Part shown: piece after piece, positions 1 to 10,742 of the stretch
Position numbering within the stretch: the stretch's first letter is position 1
Layout of the letters: every line of letters starts with the position of its first letter
Origin: Turnera subulata
Taxonomy: Eukaryota > Streptophyta > Magnoliopsida > Malpighiales > Passifloraceae
Assembly (NCBI GenBank): GCA_028386065.3
Contig: JAKUCV010002306.1
Span: 27,903-91,902 of the forward strand
DNA length: 64,000 nt
Direction: 5' to 3'
Translations under genes and position numbers: made by a program
Notes under the pieces: generated by a model
Told to the model about the DNA's origin: nothing
The model's database searches: none
The model's input: only the letters and a program-made list of their open reading frames with translations

Positions 1-727
1 TAAAATGAGATTTTACAATTATTGCCAAACGTTACAAGTGCCTACAGGGTCACACAATTAAAACTGTTGGTTCGAGCAGGTGGTTGAACGATGGTTGGAC
101 CGTGGTTCGACCAATTGGGTGAACCATGGTTGAACCTTGGTTGGACCATGGTTGGACCCGGTCGTTTTGGGCTGCTTTGGTTCACTAATTATCAGAATTA
201 GTGCCATATGATGTGTAATCCTATATATGATGATATATATAATTAATGCTTAGTGGAGCATTAAGTCATAGTGGAAACATAATCATGAAGGATAAGACAT
301 GATTATGTTGGCTAATGACTTAATAAACTATGCATTTCAAGTGTGTATAAATAGGGTGAAGGTTTGATCAGATTTTAGACCATGCAAGGCTTAACACACT
401 CTTCACACTTGAGAAAAACACATCAAACACACTCTAGTCTCTAGCTCTCGAAAATTCTGCAGCTAGCACTGCGCTTCGGGAGTGCTCGGGTTGGTGATCG
501 TGAGACGATAGCTAGCTGGACATCGACGGTTCGTGTGGATACCGTAGAGGAGCCGGATTTCTTGTCAGGTTCTTATTGATTCTACAATACAGTTGGGTGA
601 AAGACCTCAACCAAGCAAGGTACGTAAAATTGTTATTCGGTTTAGTTAGCTTCACATGGATCCTCCATGAGTACCGGGTCTTTCCGCTGCATTTTGATTG
701 TCAAGTTTGCATGCCCAGTTACTTACA
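1..727 (+). repeat. 3' part of an LTR (family C), truncated by the window edge
   Basis: The sequence matches 61785-62570 block by block. Shared blocks are the TGTAAAAT-type inverted repeat at the left, the 'gttacaagtgcctacaggg' stretch, an 11-bp minisatellite (TGGTTGGACCN), the 'cggttcgtgtggataccgtagaggagc' region and the terminal CTTACA. In the right copy a primer-binding site follows the LTR. Here 'gttttgttgg' follows instead, so this is a solo LTR or a 3' LTR whose body lies outside the window. Confidence 0.8.
81..163 (+). repeat. 11-bp minisatellite in the LTR
   Basis: About seven units of consensus TGGTTGGACCN (variants TGGTTGAACC, TGGTTCGACC) follow one another with a period of 11 bp, apart from one 13-bp unit. 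The second family-C LTR has the same type of array at about 61863-61937 with a different unit order. An 11-bp period is close to one helical turn. Confidence 0.75.
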
Positions 728-2390
728 GTTTTGTTGGTTTTGTCGATGAATCCGGACTAATATTGTTGTTCTTGCGGTTGAAGAAGGCCAGAACTGTGAA
801 GGTTGTCATGAGCTGTGGGTTTGCAGATATCGGTTGGCGTTCAATTGGAGATTCGAAGAGTGTACTTGGGTATGCAGGTCTCAAGTTTGAGGGTTTCTGA
901 GAGAGGGGAGAGGGTGAGTTTTTGTTGAGTGTTTCTTTTTTTTTTTTTGTTCTTTTTAATTATGTGAGTGACTTTCATGAGGCCAAGTTGCATCCACACC
1001 TTCTATTCATAAACCAATTGAACCTCAAATTAGTTCAACTAGAATGATTGAAGTTTAAAATAATAAAAATATGGTGGTAAAATACTAATTTTTTAACTAA
1101 GGTATTAATTAATCTATTTTTAAAACCAAATTGAGGTAGGCAAAATCTAATATACTATATAATAATAGAACCCTTACTTTAGGGGATCTACTATTTCACA
1201 TCGGGTATCGTGAGAATATGACATGCAGCATAATAGTAGAAGACCAAATAAATTAATAATAATATTCCAGTGTGAAAGTAAATTAGATGCACCTTAATGG
1301 CTAGAGAATCATTCCGTTTCTATTACTATTGATGTTAATGCTTAGTTTTTAAAATATGGTAACTCATGACCATTCAAAAAGGAATTCATGGCTATTATTT
1401 TACACCCAATAAAAATACAAGGGAAAACGATAAGGGAAGGTCGAAAATAAACAAAAAGCAATAAAATAAAAAAATTAATTTCAAGGAACACCACATAAAT
1501 ATATCAAGATAATTGCATAATAATATGATGAGTTAATTGAATTGAATATGGAGGTATAAAACGGGTGGAAGCTAGGTTCAAATGGTAACATTTTGGTTAA
1601 ACATCAATTGGTTCAGGTTTGGTGAATATGGTGACTTATATTTCGGGTCTTCTTTTCATAAAGATAATTTTATATTTCGGGTCTTCTTTTCATTTATTTT
1701 CAGAATTATATTTTTTATTAGTATTCTCTTAGCTCAATTTCATCCACAATCTAGCAAGTAAAAAAAATCTACCTCTCTCTTTTACAAGTTAATCTCCATT
1801 TTTAAGTTTTGTCAATTCTTTTCCTTCCCTTTTCTATCATTTTTAATTTACGTTTATTTCATTTTTGATTCATTGTTTACGAGGAAAATAGAAAAGTGAA
1901 GCAAGTAATCTACTATTAAGGTATGATTCTCCTCAAATTATTAGTTATATGGATTTTCTTAAAAAAATAGTATTTTCTTTTATGATTGCTTGACTTGATT
2001 ATTCTTTTTCTTTCTGTTTGGATTTGTCTCTCTAACAAATTAACCAGTACTTTCAGTCTCAAATGTTGTTATCATTTTTTTGGTGTTTCCTTTTTTATAT
2101 GAGGATTTTCATATATTTTACCGCCATATTAGACCTTAGCTTAGATTTTCTATGCTTTTTTCTTTAATTTTCAAGATTTTTTTTCATGGGTCACTATTCT
2201 TGATTTAGCTTACATATTTATGGTGAAAATTTTATATTTTTGTTATTATTTTTCTTCATTTCCTTTTTGATAATTTTCATATATTTTATTGACCATAGTT
2301 GACTAATTTTTTTTGCTTTGTTTTAAACTAAACTTTCCTTATAGGTTACTGTTCATGCTTTTGATATCTCCAAGTAGTTTCTAATTAATA
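728..2390. other. AT-rich intergenic sequence, no gene seen
   Basis: No convincing ORF, RNA gene or element end was found. A 24-bp stretch (ttatatttcgggtcttcttt...) occurs twice near 1636 and 1671. The rest is low-complexity A/T sequence. Confidence 0.5.
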
Positions 2391-2412
2391 TCTATACTAT
2401 ATATAAAAGCAC
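2391..2412 (+). mobile_element. possible Helitron-type 5' end
   Basis: The sequence A|TCTATACTATATATAAAAGC has the host A, the 5' TC and the 'CTATA-TAAAAGC' look of plant Helitron left ends. No CTRR 3' end with a hairpin was assigned, so the element is not delimited. The LINE fragment at 2601 would be inserted inside it. Confidence 0.3.
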
Positions 2413-2600
2413 GAAGTCACCAAAATTTATGAAATTAAAATACTAAAATATCCTTCTCTTATTTATTAAATTAATGGTTTTAATAGTCATTTAAACAGTA
2501 AAAAAAAGTTGGTTTAATCGAACGAAAATCCAACGGCTATTGTCGAATCAGTATTATCAAAAGCAACGATTGTATGAATATATAAACACACCTAGGATGC

Positions 2601-3071
2601 GGGCATGACCATAGCTTCCTGTGGTTTGGGTGTGACCCTCCGAGATGAAGAGGGTACTGTTCTTCTACTGGCATGCAAACCAATTGAAACACAACTTTCA
2701 GTGGAAATAGCAGAGGCACAGGCAATTGTTTATGGTCTCAAGTGGTCTCTGGCTTGGGCTTCATGGACATCGACATTGAATCTGACTGTTTATCCGTCGT
2801 CCAGGCTGTGAAATCACCAGTTCCTTCTTTTTCTTACTTCAACTTGGTGCTCTCTCAGATTGGATATTTACTTCCCCTGTTTCGTTCAGTTTCTTTTTCT
2901 TATATCCCACGACAGTGTAATGTTCTTGCCCATGAAACTGCACAACTTGCTAGACAAGTGCCTGAAGAGAATGTGTTCTTCGACACTTTTCCTCCCCACT
3001 TGCTATGTATTGCAAACAATGATATAACGTAATTCCCATGAATGAAGTTATTAGATTCTCAAAAAAAAAAT
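2601..3071 (+). mobile_element. 5'-truncated LINE insertion with poly-A and TSD
   Basis: The body ends in a 10-A tail (3061-3070). It is flanked by a 15-bp duplication, ACACACCTAGGATGC at 2586-2600 and ACACGCCTAGGATGC at 3072-3086, with one mismatch. A 3' poly-A tail, long TSD and 5' truncation are hallmarks of target-primed reverse transcription. The insert is only about 470 bp and keeps just the C-terminal RNase H coding region. Confidence 0.85.
2605..3032 (+). pseudogene. RNase H-like C-terminal domain of a plant LINE (frameshifted)
   Basis: This resembles the plant RNase H-like domain (RVT_3 type) found at the end of LINE polyproteins. The first frame (from 2605) reads GVTLRDEEGTVLL, then VEIAEAQAIVYGLK. 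After a frameshift near 2740 a second frame continues with GFMDIDIESDCLSVVQAV and ends with SYIPRQCNVLAHETAQLAR. The order G-x-x-x-RD, then E-x-AEA, then ESD, then PR-x-x-N-x-x-AH is the expected one. The reverse transcriptase and endonuclease parts are absent because the insertion is 5'-truncated, and the frame is broken, so it cannot make a working enzyme. Confidence 0.85.
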
Positions 3072-3086
3072 ACACGCCTAGGATGC

Positions 3087-3763
3087 CCATGAAACCATAT
3101 AGGCAGTGAGCATATGTTATATTAATCCATCAACACACAGAAGCAACAATAATTTGTTAACATATATATCGCTCCTATATTTGCACTCACGCCAAAGCTA
3201 ATTTTGCCGGCACAAATTGCTACGCTTGATCGATGCAACATTGTTTGGGCAGTACCAAAGCCCAATGTCCCTGTCTTTTTATTATTGGCAAATTTTATGC
3301 CTCTCCATGTGATCTAATACGATTATATCTCTACGAAATTGTTTAATCCTAGAGTTCCTTCGATTTAATGAAAAAAAATCTCCTAGACGACGTACTGTAA
3401 TCTAGTACTATATAAAAGCACCAATTCTAGAAAAGTCGATAAATTGACCTCATTACCCTTAATTAATTAAATTTGACTCAAATATCCTTCTTTCATAAAA
3501 TACTCAACATTAAAATCTACATTAATTATTCCTAAATTCCTAAATTTATACCTCAACAAAACAAAAATCAACATTAATTATTCCTAAATTTACACCTCAT
3601 ACCCTAATTTATTCCTATATCCTAATTTTGTCTTATTTGTCGCACATACATCCCAACTTCAATTTCTCAAATTTTTTTTTCTTTTTGGTATGCCTCATTA
3701 AAGTTCTTCAGAAGGAGAAGAAGCTTTTGAGCTAAGGAATTATGAATATTCCCATGACACTCA
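3087..3763. other. AT-rich intergenic sequence with a second possible Helitron 5' end
   Basis: No gene was seen. At 3400-3422 the sequence A|TCTAGTACTATATAAAAGCACC resembles the motif at 2391, and both are followed within about 100 bp by 'aaatatccttct'. This may be another related Helitron-like terminus; no 3' end was identified. Confidence 0.3.
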
Positions 3764-3768
3764 GCTGA

Positions 3769-6700
3769 TGAAACACCCGTGTCCCAATTTTATAATAAAA
3801 TACTCAAACAAAGGCAATTACCAAAATACCCCTGAAACCCGGGACACGAAAATCAATATCAAAAACATCCAAGATTCTCAAATAAAAGAGATGTCATAAC
3901 AACATAGTCAAACCGGCTTAGCAAGCCTCAAATCAAACCCGGCATCCTGCCGATACATCACCAATACCAAATCCCGGCAAAACCGCCGATAAAATAATCC
4001 AAAATCAAAAGTGACATCTCAATATAAATCCAATGCAGCGGAAGAAACAAACGGAGTAAGAATAAGAGAAACAAATCAACATGCATGTCGACTCTATGGA
4101 TCCAACCGGGAGATCAAGCACAGCTACCTGCTGAGATAACCACGTCCGTACTCTGAAAGGATGGTAAGTGACTGCACGCTATCTAAAGTCTGAAAAACAA
4201 CGTTGGCGATTATGTGAGTCGCCTACTCTGTGAGCAATATATATCTATTTATGAGAGTGTGCAGATCAAGTCCGAAAGGAAAGAAGAGTAACAAGACATG
4301 CATGCAAACATACAACAACCAGTACTAACATGCCAACACAATCAAGCAAACAGTTCATTATTCTCCATCTGTTGTGAGTTAAGTTTTTTTATTATTATGA
4401 TTTATTATTCAGGGCCCCTACTGTGTGCGTCGAGCTCGGTCCCGTCTCATGAGACAACCAGGCATACGCCCAAATAAAACCAGGCACGAAGCCCATCATA
4501 TATCCATAGAGAGAGAGAGAGAGAGACAGAGAGAAAGAGGGAGGTAGAAAGGGGGAGGTAGAAGGAGGGAGGTAGAAACCGGTCATCACAGACCCACATG
4601 CATATCTGCATAACACTTGCTAATCCGCAAGCAAACCCGAGGGGTATCACTTCCCGCTCGAAACAACCGGTCATCAACACACAGTAGCCTAACTTCTACT
4701 GTACATTATCTTTATCCACAATTATAAGTCTATGTGTGCCATTAGTTGTGATTTAACAGGGTTGTGTGATAAAACATCTCAATCAGATAACCGGGTCTCC
4801 GACCCACAACACATCACACCAGACACCCAGAGTCACATCACATGTTATAAACCATAACATTCCAATCATCCAGCTCATAAGCAAAAAGCACACTTAGGCA
4901 CACAATACAGATTACAGCATGTAGCAAACAAGCATGCAACTCAAACAAACCATTCCAACGAGCTCATGCATACAAACATAAAAAGACATATAAAGTCACC
5001 TCAACGACGATTGTCCTGTGGAGCCGTTCCCAAAACCGATCCTCCAGCTCCCGAGGTATTACCCGTGCCTGAATACCGGCACACACAACAAATTACAAAC
5101 ACAAACAATAAAGACGTGCATGCATGCAACTATAATGCTCAACTGAGTTAAACCCGTCCCAAGTTAGTCGACTATGTAATTCCCGGGTCTAAACCCGACT
5201 TAATGTTCTCATCACCAAACTCCGAGTAACGGGACCTAAGGTTCACCAGGCTTAAGCCCAACTAAGTCCAAGAGTAGTTCCCGGGCCTATGGCCCACTCA
5301 TCATGTCATTTATGAAATCCCGGCCTAAAGTCCAATCTAAGCCCAATTACAATTTCCGGGCCTAAAGCCCACTTCCTCAAGTCCTTATTAATCAATTATA
5401 AGTTTGGGCTCAAAGCCCGTTACTTAAATCCAATGGTCAATCCGAGCCCAAGTCCATCCCGGCCTAAGGTTCTACCCGTGTCGGTATTTACCGGCCTAAG
5501 GTTCTACCCGTCTCGGTTTCCACTAATCACAATTAAATACATAACCCCAATTCCGAATTATTATTACATGCCATAATTGAATACAAATTATACAACCAAG
5601 CAATACCGTTAAGTGCCGAAATAACGACCCGAGCCTTCGCCGGAAAATTCCCGAGCCTTCGCCGGAAAATTCCCGAGCCTCGTCGGATTCCCGAAACCAC
5701 CAGAATCTGGCTCGGTAAATCTGCCATTAACCAAACAGCCAAAACCATTCACTTCCAACTCAAATACAATCGACAACATTAATGAATTAACCCAAACGAC
5801 GACTTCAACAATTAGCTAGGTGAGGGCCTTACCCGGAACAACAATCGCTTCTGCCCGGAATTCCGTCCAGCCGATCCGAAGCCTCAATCCCCTGCTGGAA
5901 CTGGAAACAAAACCCGAGCACGTCCAACATCGTCGCCGGGAAGAACACCGTCTGCAGCCCCTCACTGCCCGACACGCACACACATAACCACGCACCACCA
6001 CAGCCGCACCAACAACACCATACACGCCCACGCCAGCCACCAAAAGCCACGAACCCACCGTCGTCCGACCACCCCAAGGCCAACAACAAACAGACCACAA
6101 AAAGAACCATCACACGAAGAACCCAAAAAGGTAAACGAGAAACGGAAAAGGAAGGGAAGCAGGAGGACTCACCCGTGTTCGCGACGGCGGCGACGCGAGT
6201 AAGCTCCCGTACCGACAGCAGCGGCGGCGGCGTCTTGCTCCGGCCGCGACGAGAGGGACGGCAGTAAAGTCTTGTGTGACGAAGGAGAGAAGGACCGGAG
6301 AAGAAGAGGAGAGTGAGGGAAAAAGAGAGAGAAGACGAGAAAGAGAAAGAAGAGAGGAAGGAGGGAGAGAGAAAACGAAGGAGGAGGAAGAGAAGGGGGA
6401 GTAGGCGGCGGCGGCTAATAGAAGAAGAAGAAGAAAAAGAAAAGTGAAGAAAAGAAAAGAGGAGGAAGGATTTTTAGGGCTTGACCCGCCAGCCCGAACG
6501 ACGCGTCGTTCGGCTGGGCGCGGTCAACCCGCCCGTTGACTCGCTTTCCCTTTTTTTTTTTTAAACAGTTCCAAAACGACGTAGTTTCATAGTACCCTCG
6601 TTAATCTTCGCGTTTCACCCCCGTTTTCGAATCCGTTTTCCACGGGACCCGAACCATGAACAATACCAACTTAAAATTGACATTTCCAAGACATAATAAT

Positions 6701-6801
6701 TTATTTCTTCGACTAAAACCTCGAAAATACCACAAGGGTAAAATTGGAATAAAATTTCGAAAATTTCGAAAAATCAAATTTTGAAAATTCGGGGCGTTAC
6801 A
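3769..6801 (-). mobile_element. solo LTR of a T1-like gypsy family, reverse orientation
   Basis: The plus strand starts TGAAACACCCGTGTCCC and ends GGGGCGTTACA, the reverse complement of LTRs that start TGTAACGCCCC and end GTGTTTCA. A perfect 5-bp TSD, GCTGA, flanks it at 3764-3768 and 6802-6806. The length (3033 bp) and internal landmarks match the T1 LTRs at 46062-49085 and 53958-56967: the 'ctcatgagacaacc' block, a GA microsatellite and the palindrome around CGAACGACGCGTCGTTCG. No internal region is present, so it is a recombination-derived solo LTR. Confidence 0.93.
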
Positions 6802-6806
6802 GCTGA

Positions 6807-7117
6807 GGCATGGGCCTTCTCTGTTCATGGGCAGTTTGCAACTCCAATTCTTTATTTGAAGAACTCCAAATTTTTGTTTGAAGAAGAATGATAATATGTC
6901 TCCTAATGATCAGCTGGTATATTCTCAATCCATTTTTCTAAATCTTCAAAACATAGGGTGACTAGATAATGATTCTATCTAATTAGACGTGGAATGAGTT
7001 GTTAAGGTACTCTCACTCACAAAGAAAAGGAACACATAATCTCCTGGTGCAAAAGATTCAAAACGCGGATTAGATCGATAAATTCAAGATATGTATTTGG
7101 TTTTTTTATCTTGTTTA
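6807..7117. other. short unique spacer between two LTR insertions
   Basis: About 310 bp of AT-rich DNA between the solo LTR and the next LTR. No ORF or element terminus was recognised. Confidence 0.5.
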
Positions 7118-8861
7118 AAATTTGTAACAGCCCGGGTAAAAATTTGGATTTTTACCGGGACTGTAAAAGTCTTTTTAACGTGATTTACTGTTGAATTAAT
7201 CTTGGGTAATTAATTCAAGGTAAATCGGGCGTCGTTTTTCGAAACCGAGAGTTTTCCCGCGCTCGTGATTTTCCCGTGGATTTTTCGGGCCTAAGTTGGT
7301 ATTTTTCTGGTCCCGGAATTCTCATAAAAATCACACCGGAAAATAACTAAGGGGGTATCAGTTATTTTCTGGTCCGGACCGGACTCGCTCCGTAATGCAA
7401 ACGATTTGCATTATTGACGGTTCACATGTTGAATAGTAAAAAAAACACACAGTTTAAAGCCGATGAAGAGGAAGAGAAAAAGGGGAGGAAAAGAGGAAAA
7501 AAAAAAGAGGGAAGAAAAAGAAAAAGAGAGAAAAGAAAGAAGAAGAGAAGAAAAAAAAGGGAGAGGAAAAAAAGAAATGTAGAAGGGAAAAAAAAGAGAA
7601 ATCGGGAAGTGAGGAAAATAGGGAAAAAGAAAAAAAAAAGAGAAAAAAAAAAAGAAGAGGGGGAGAGGAGTGCCGCCGGCAACCCGACGACGAGTAGCCG
7701 CTGCCTACTCGCCGCATGACTTTTCCCCCAACGCCTGCTTGTTGCCCCTGGATCGTGTCGCCGTCCTCCTGCACGTGGTGCGCCGCCGCTGAGGATGCAT
7801 CGCCGTCGCCTTGCGTGTCTCCACTTCGCGTCGACTTCACCAGCAGGTCCATCGACCGCCGCCAGGAGATCGTCGCCTCGATTTTCTCCTCGCCGTTGTC
7901 AGTCGCAGTCGTTCCTCCTCACGCGACGCCGCGTTCCTCTCGCCGTTCGTCCTGCTGCTCGCCCCGCCACCTTGCTCCGTCCGCCGAACCCGTGGAGTTC
8001 GGGTCTTGAGGGTGAGTGACCGGATCCTCAAATGGGTCAGGCCATGGGTTGCGATGGCGCTGGGCCGAGCCTTGGCATGGGCCTGTGGTTGGGTCTATTT
8101 CCTGGGCTTGGTCTTGCAGACCTGAACCTTGTGACCTTGGGTAATTATGGGTTGAATTTTTGTTGGGCTTAGCATTATACCTGGCCCAACCCAAAAAATA
8201 AATAATATGTAAATAAATATTATTGCATTTTATAATCTGAAAAAAATATATATCATGGGATATAAATTCTTCTGGAAATAAGTAATTATTCTGAAATAAT
8301 ATTTTTAAGAAATTGTGATATAGTGTATATCATTTTTAAAAAAAAATTAATTATTATGTGGTAAATAATTTCGATATGTAAATTACAAACATGTTTCCAA
8401 AAATATATGGACATATATGCATAATAATTCTATTATACTTGGGGAATAATTCCTGGAAGTATATGCATAGTACGTAATTAAAAATATTTTGGTGTATTAC
8501 TATTTTTGAGGAATTAAAGAAATTTTGAAATGAAATATATCTTTGAAAATTTATGTACGGTAAATACCTTTGACACTAAGGATAAATACATGCATAATTA
8601 TTTTCAAGAAAAATATATTATGGTAAGTGGTTCTTATGAAAAATTATTTTGGGAAAAGTATAGTAAATTTATGAAAATATTTTTAAGAGTTTTAATTAAA
8701 GTATGGTACCGAAATTATATTCGGAAATACGTACAGTAAAATATTTTCGGTAAAAGATAATAATAACGGATAAGAAACGGGATGGGTTTATTTCGCAGTA
8801 ATGGCATCATAGCATACCGATTATGTGCATTTATGTGAGTGTAAATTGTTTTGTGGTATAG

Positions 8862-8937
8862 GTTTGGATATCGGGCAGTTTCCCGAGGAGCCGGCTTCGT
8901 ACCGGTCATTGTTTCCGGAGTTGAGTAATCGGCCAAG
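8862..8937 (+). other. candidate 76-nt leader exon inside LTR C1
   Basis: It is bounded by TTGTGGTATAG on the left and AAG|GTGAGG on the right. The corresponding segments at 24140-24215 and 45563-45638 are also 76 nt with AG/GT borders. Splicing is inferred and has not been shown. Confidence 0.5.
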
Positions 8938-9663
8938 GTGAGGATGGATAACCCTTGATATGTGCCTGTAATACTGTGTGATTTACTGTTTGATTGTACT
9001 ACTGAAATGATCCTTGATAGTTATTTGACTGCGATGGTTATTGTTGTTGCTGTTGCTGGATTGTGTTGTTGAACTTGTGAAAATTGTGGATAATTGTTGA
9101 ACTGATAATTGTGATTAAATGGAGTTATGAGATTGTTGATTGGTTGGGTCTTTGGATTAACTTGTGATAATGGGAAGTTGAATAACTTGAGAAAATGAAT
9201 ATTGGAAAATTGTGATGATATATATATTTGTTGGTTATTTGATAATATGGATTGTTGATGTTGGTTTTGAGTGTGATACGCTGATATTGTCCTGCTTGAT
9301 TGAACTACTGTGATGACTGTTATTGGTTCTTGGATACTGTGTTGTGATTGATGTTGGATTAAGAATAACTGATGCTATGAAACTGTTGATGGAGTGGTCT
9401 GTTGTATAGTTTGAGTTAATAGGAAGTTGGATAATTGTTTGACTGTTAGGGATATTGTGACTGTTGTCGGTAGTCAGTGTTGTGATTGGATAATTGGAAT
9501 AAACTATGATATGGATAATTGAGGAATGGAAATTGGAAGTTGGAAATTGGAATTGATTTGAGATGATGATACAATTGTCATGTGGAAGTAGTGGTACGAC
9601 CCGATGGTTTGAAAATTAATTTTGGGATGCTATGGTCGGTTACTTGGTTTGGTTACTTGATTT

Positions 9664-9867
9664 GGTTGGCATGTTGATGCCTGTGGTTGGGGTATACCAA
9701 ATACCCAGTGGTTCGGATATATCGAATATCCGGTTGGCATGTTGATGCCTGTAGTTGGGGTATACCAAATACCCAATGGTTCGGATATACCGAATATCCG
9801 GTTGGCATGTTAATGCCTGTGGTTGGGGTATACCGAATACCCAGTGGTTTGGATATACCAAATATCC
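9664..9867 (+). repeat. three tandem 68-bp units, each made of three mini-hairpins
   Basis: Units start at 9664, 9732 and 9800. Each contains GGCAT-GTTG-ATGCC, GGGTAT-ACCAA-ATACCC and GGATAT-ACCGA-ATATCC or close variants. Differences between units fall mainly in the loops, and the stem arms stay paired. Confidence 0.9.
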
Positions 9868-10473
9868 GGTTTTGGGACGTGGTCCCGGTATAGTAAGATA
9901 TGGTATGGTTCTTTGACCTGGCATCCGGAATTAATTGATAACCTGGTACGGCCCTAGCTTGTCCAATGACGGGGGCCCGGAAATAAAATTGGAAATTATG
10001 TTAAATATTCTTTTGGTCTTGGCTCAGTCTTATTTGAGATGTGCTGTTGATTTGCTTGTGTTTGCTTTACTGTATTACGGTTGCTTGCATATCACTGTTT
10101 ATCCTTCGTCGGTGAGCGCTTCGGACTCACCCCTCACCTGCGGGCTTTCATCCCGTAGGATGAGTTATTTGTTGTACAGGATTGGTGTATTCCAGACAGG
10201 CTGCGGCGTTATCCCTTGGACAGGGCTTGGATCCATAGTTTGTATCAGAGTCGCATACAGTGTTTGTGAGTTGTTAAAGTCTTCCACTGTGCATTGCTTT
10301 TACTATTGTTGGGCCATTGGGCCGGTTGAGTTTTTGTTATTGTTTTTATATTGGGCTGTTGAGCCCGAATATCTGTTGTATACACTGTATGCTTGGGCTT
10401 GTTTTGGTTGAGTTGTCACAGTTCCGGCACGTGTTTACTGTGTACGGTAAATACGGGTCGGGGCGTTTCATTT

Positions 10474-10485
10474 TGGTAGCGGAGC
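10474..10485 (+). other. primer-binding-site-like sequence after LTR C1
   Basis: TGGTAGCGGAGC lies four bases after the LTR end. It resembles the initiator-tRNA-Met PBS (TGGTATCAGAGC) with two differences. The same variant follows other LTRs in the window. Confidence 0.7.
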
Positions 10486-10585
10486 GGGCGTTAGGTCTTG
10501 TTGGGCAGTCCTTGTGTGTTGTTGTCCTTGTTTGCATAGTTCGCTCCATTTGTTAATTATTTTATATCATTTTAGTTAGTGCATT

Positions 10586-10627
10586 ATGGATCCAGTCAAG
10601 GGATGCCAGCTGCCGCAGAACATTCAC
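10586..10627 (+). pseudogene. gag start remnant
   Basis: ATGGATCCAGT lies at the same distance behind the PBS as the gag start of element T2 (57731, ATGGATCCAGTGGGAGG). After about fourteen codons the reading frame stops and the sequence loses similarity to gag. It is a vestige of an autonomous ancestor. Confidence 0.6.
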
Positions 10628-10742
10628 ATATGAGGTAAATGATGCCATAAATAAGCAGAAATACAAATATTATTAATATTGCTAATATTGATATTAAAAA
10701 GAGAAATATTACATTAATATTTTTATAAAAAAGAAAATACAT

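Larger units (their letters stand above)
7123..10470 (+). repeat. LTR C1 of the TGTAACAGCCCGGG family
   Basis: It begins TGTAACAGCCCGGG and ends GGGGCGTTTCA, followed directly by a PBS. The layout from left to right is: promoter-like start; a purine-rich tract (about 7455-7665); a GC-rich exon-like block ending in a splice-donor-like G|GTGAGT at 8011/8012; about 850 bp of AT-rich intron-like DNA; a 76-nt candidate exon (8862-8937); T/G-rich DNA with three 68-bp repeats; the conserved 'cttcggactcacccctcacctgcggg' block; and a candidate acceptor at 10178-10179. ORFs within it overlap in several frames and look non-coding. Confidence 0.85.

Noticed and set aside
7414..7719. Lys/Glu/Arg-rich frame
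   Set aside because: Translation of a purine tract; the complementary frame is equally open as Phe/Leu/Ser. Similar frames at 12563, 22482 and 32055 were rejected for the same reason.
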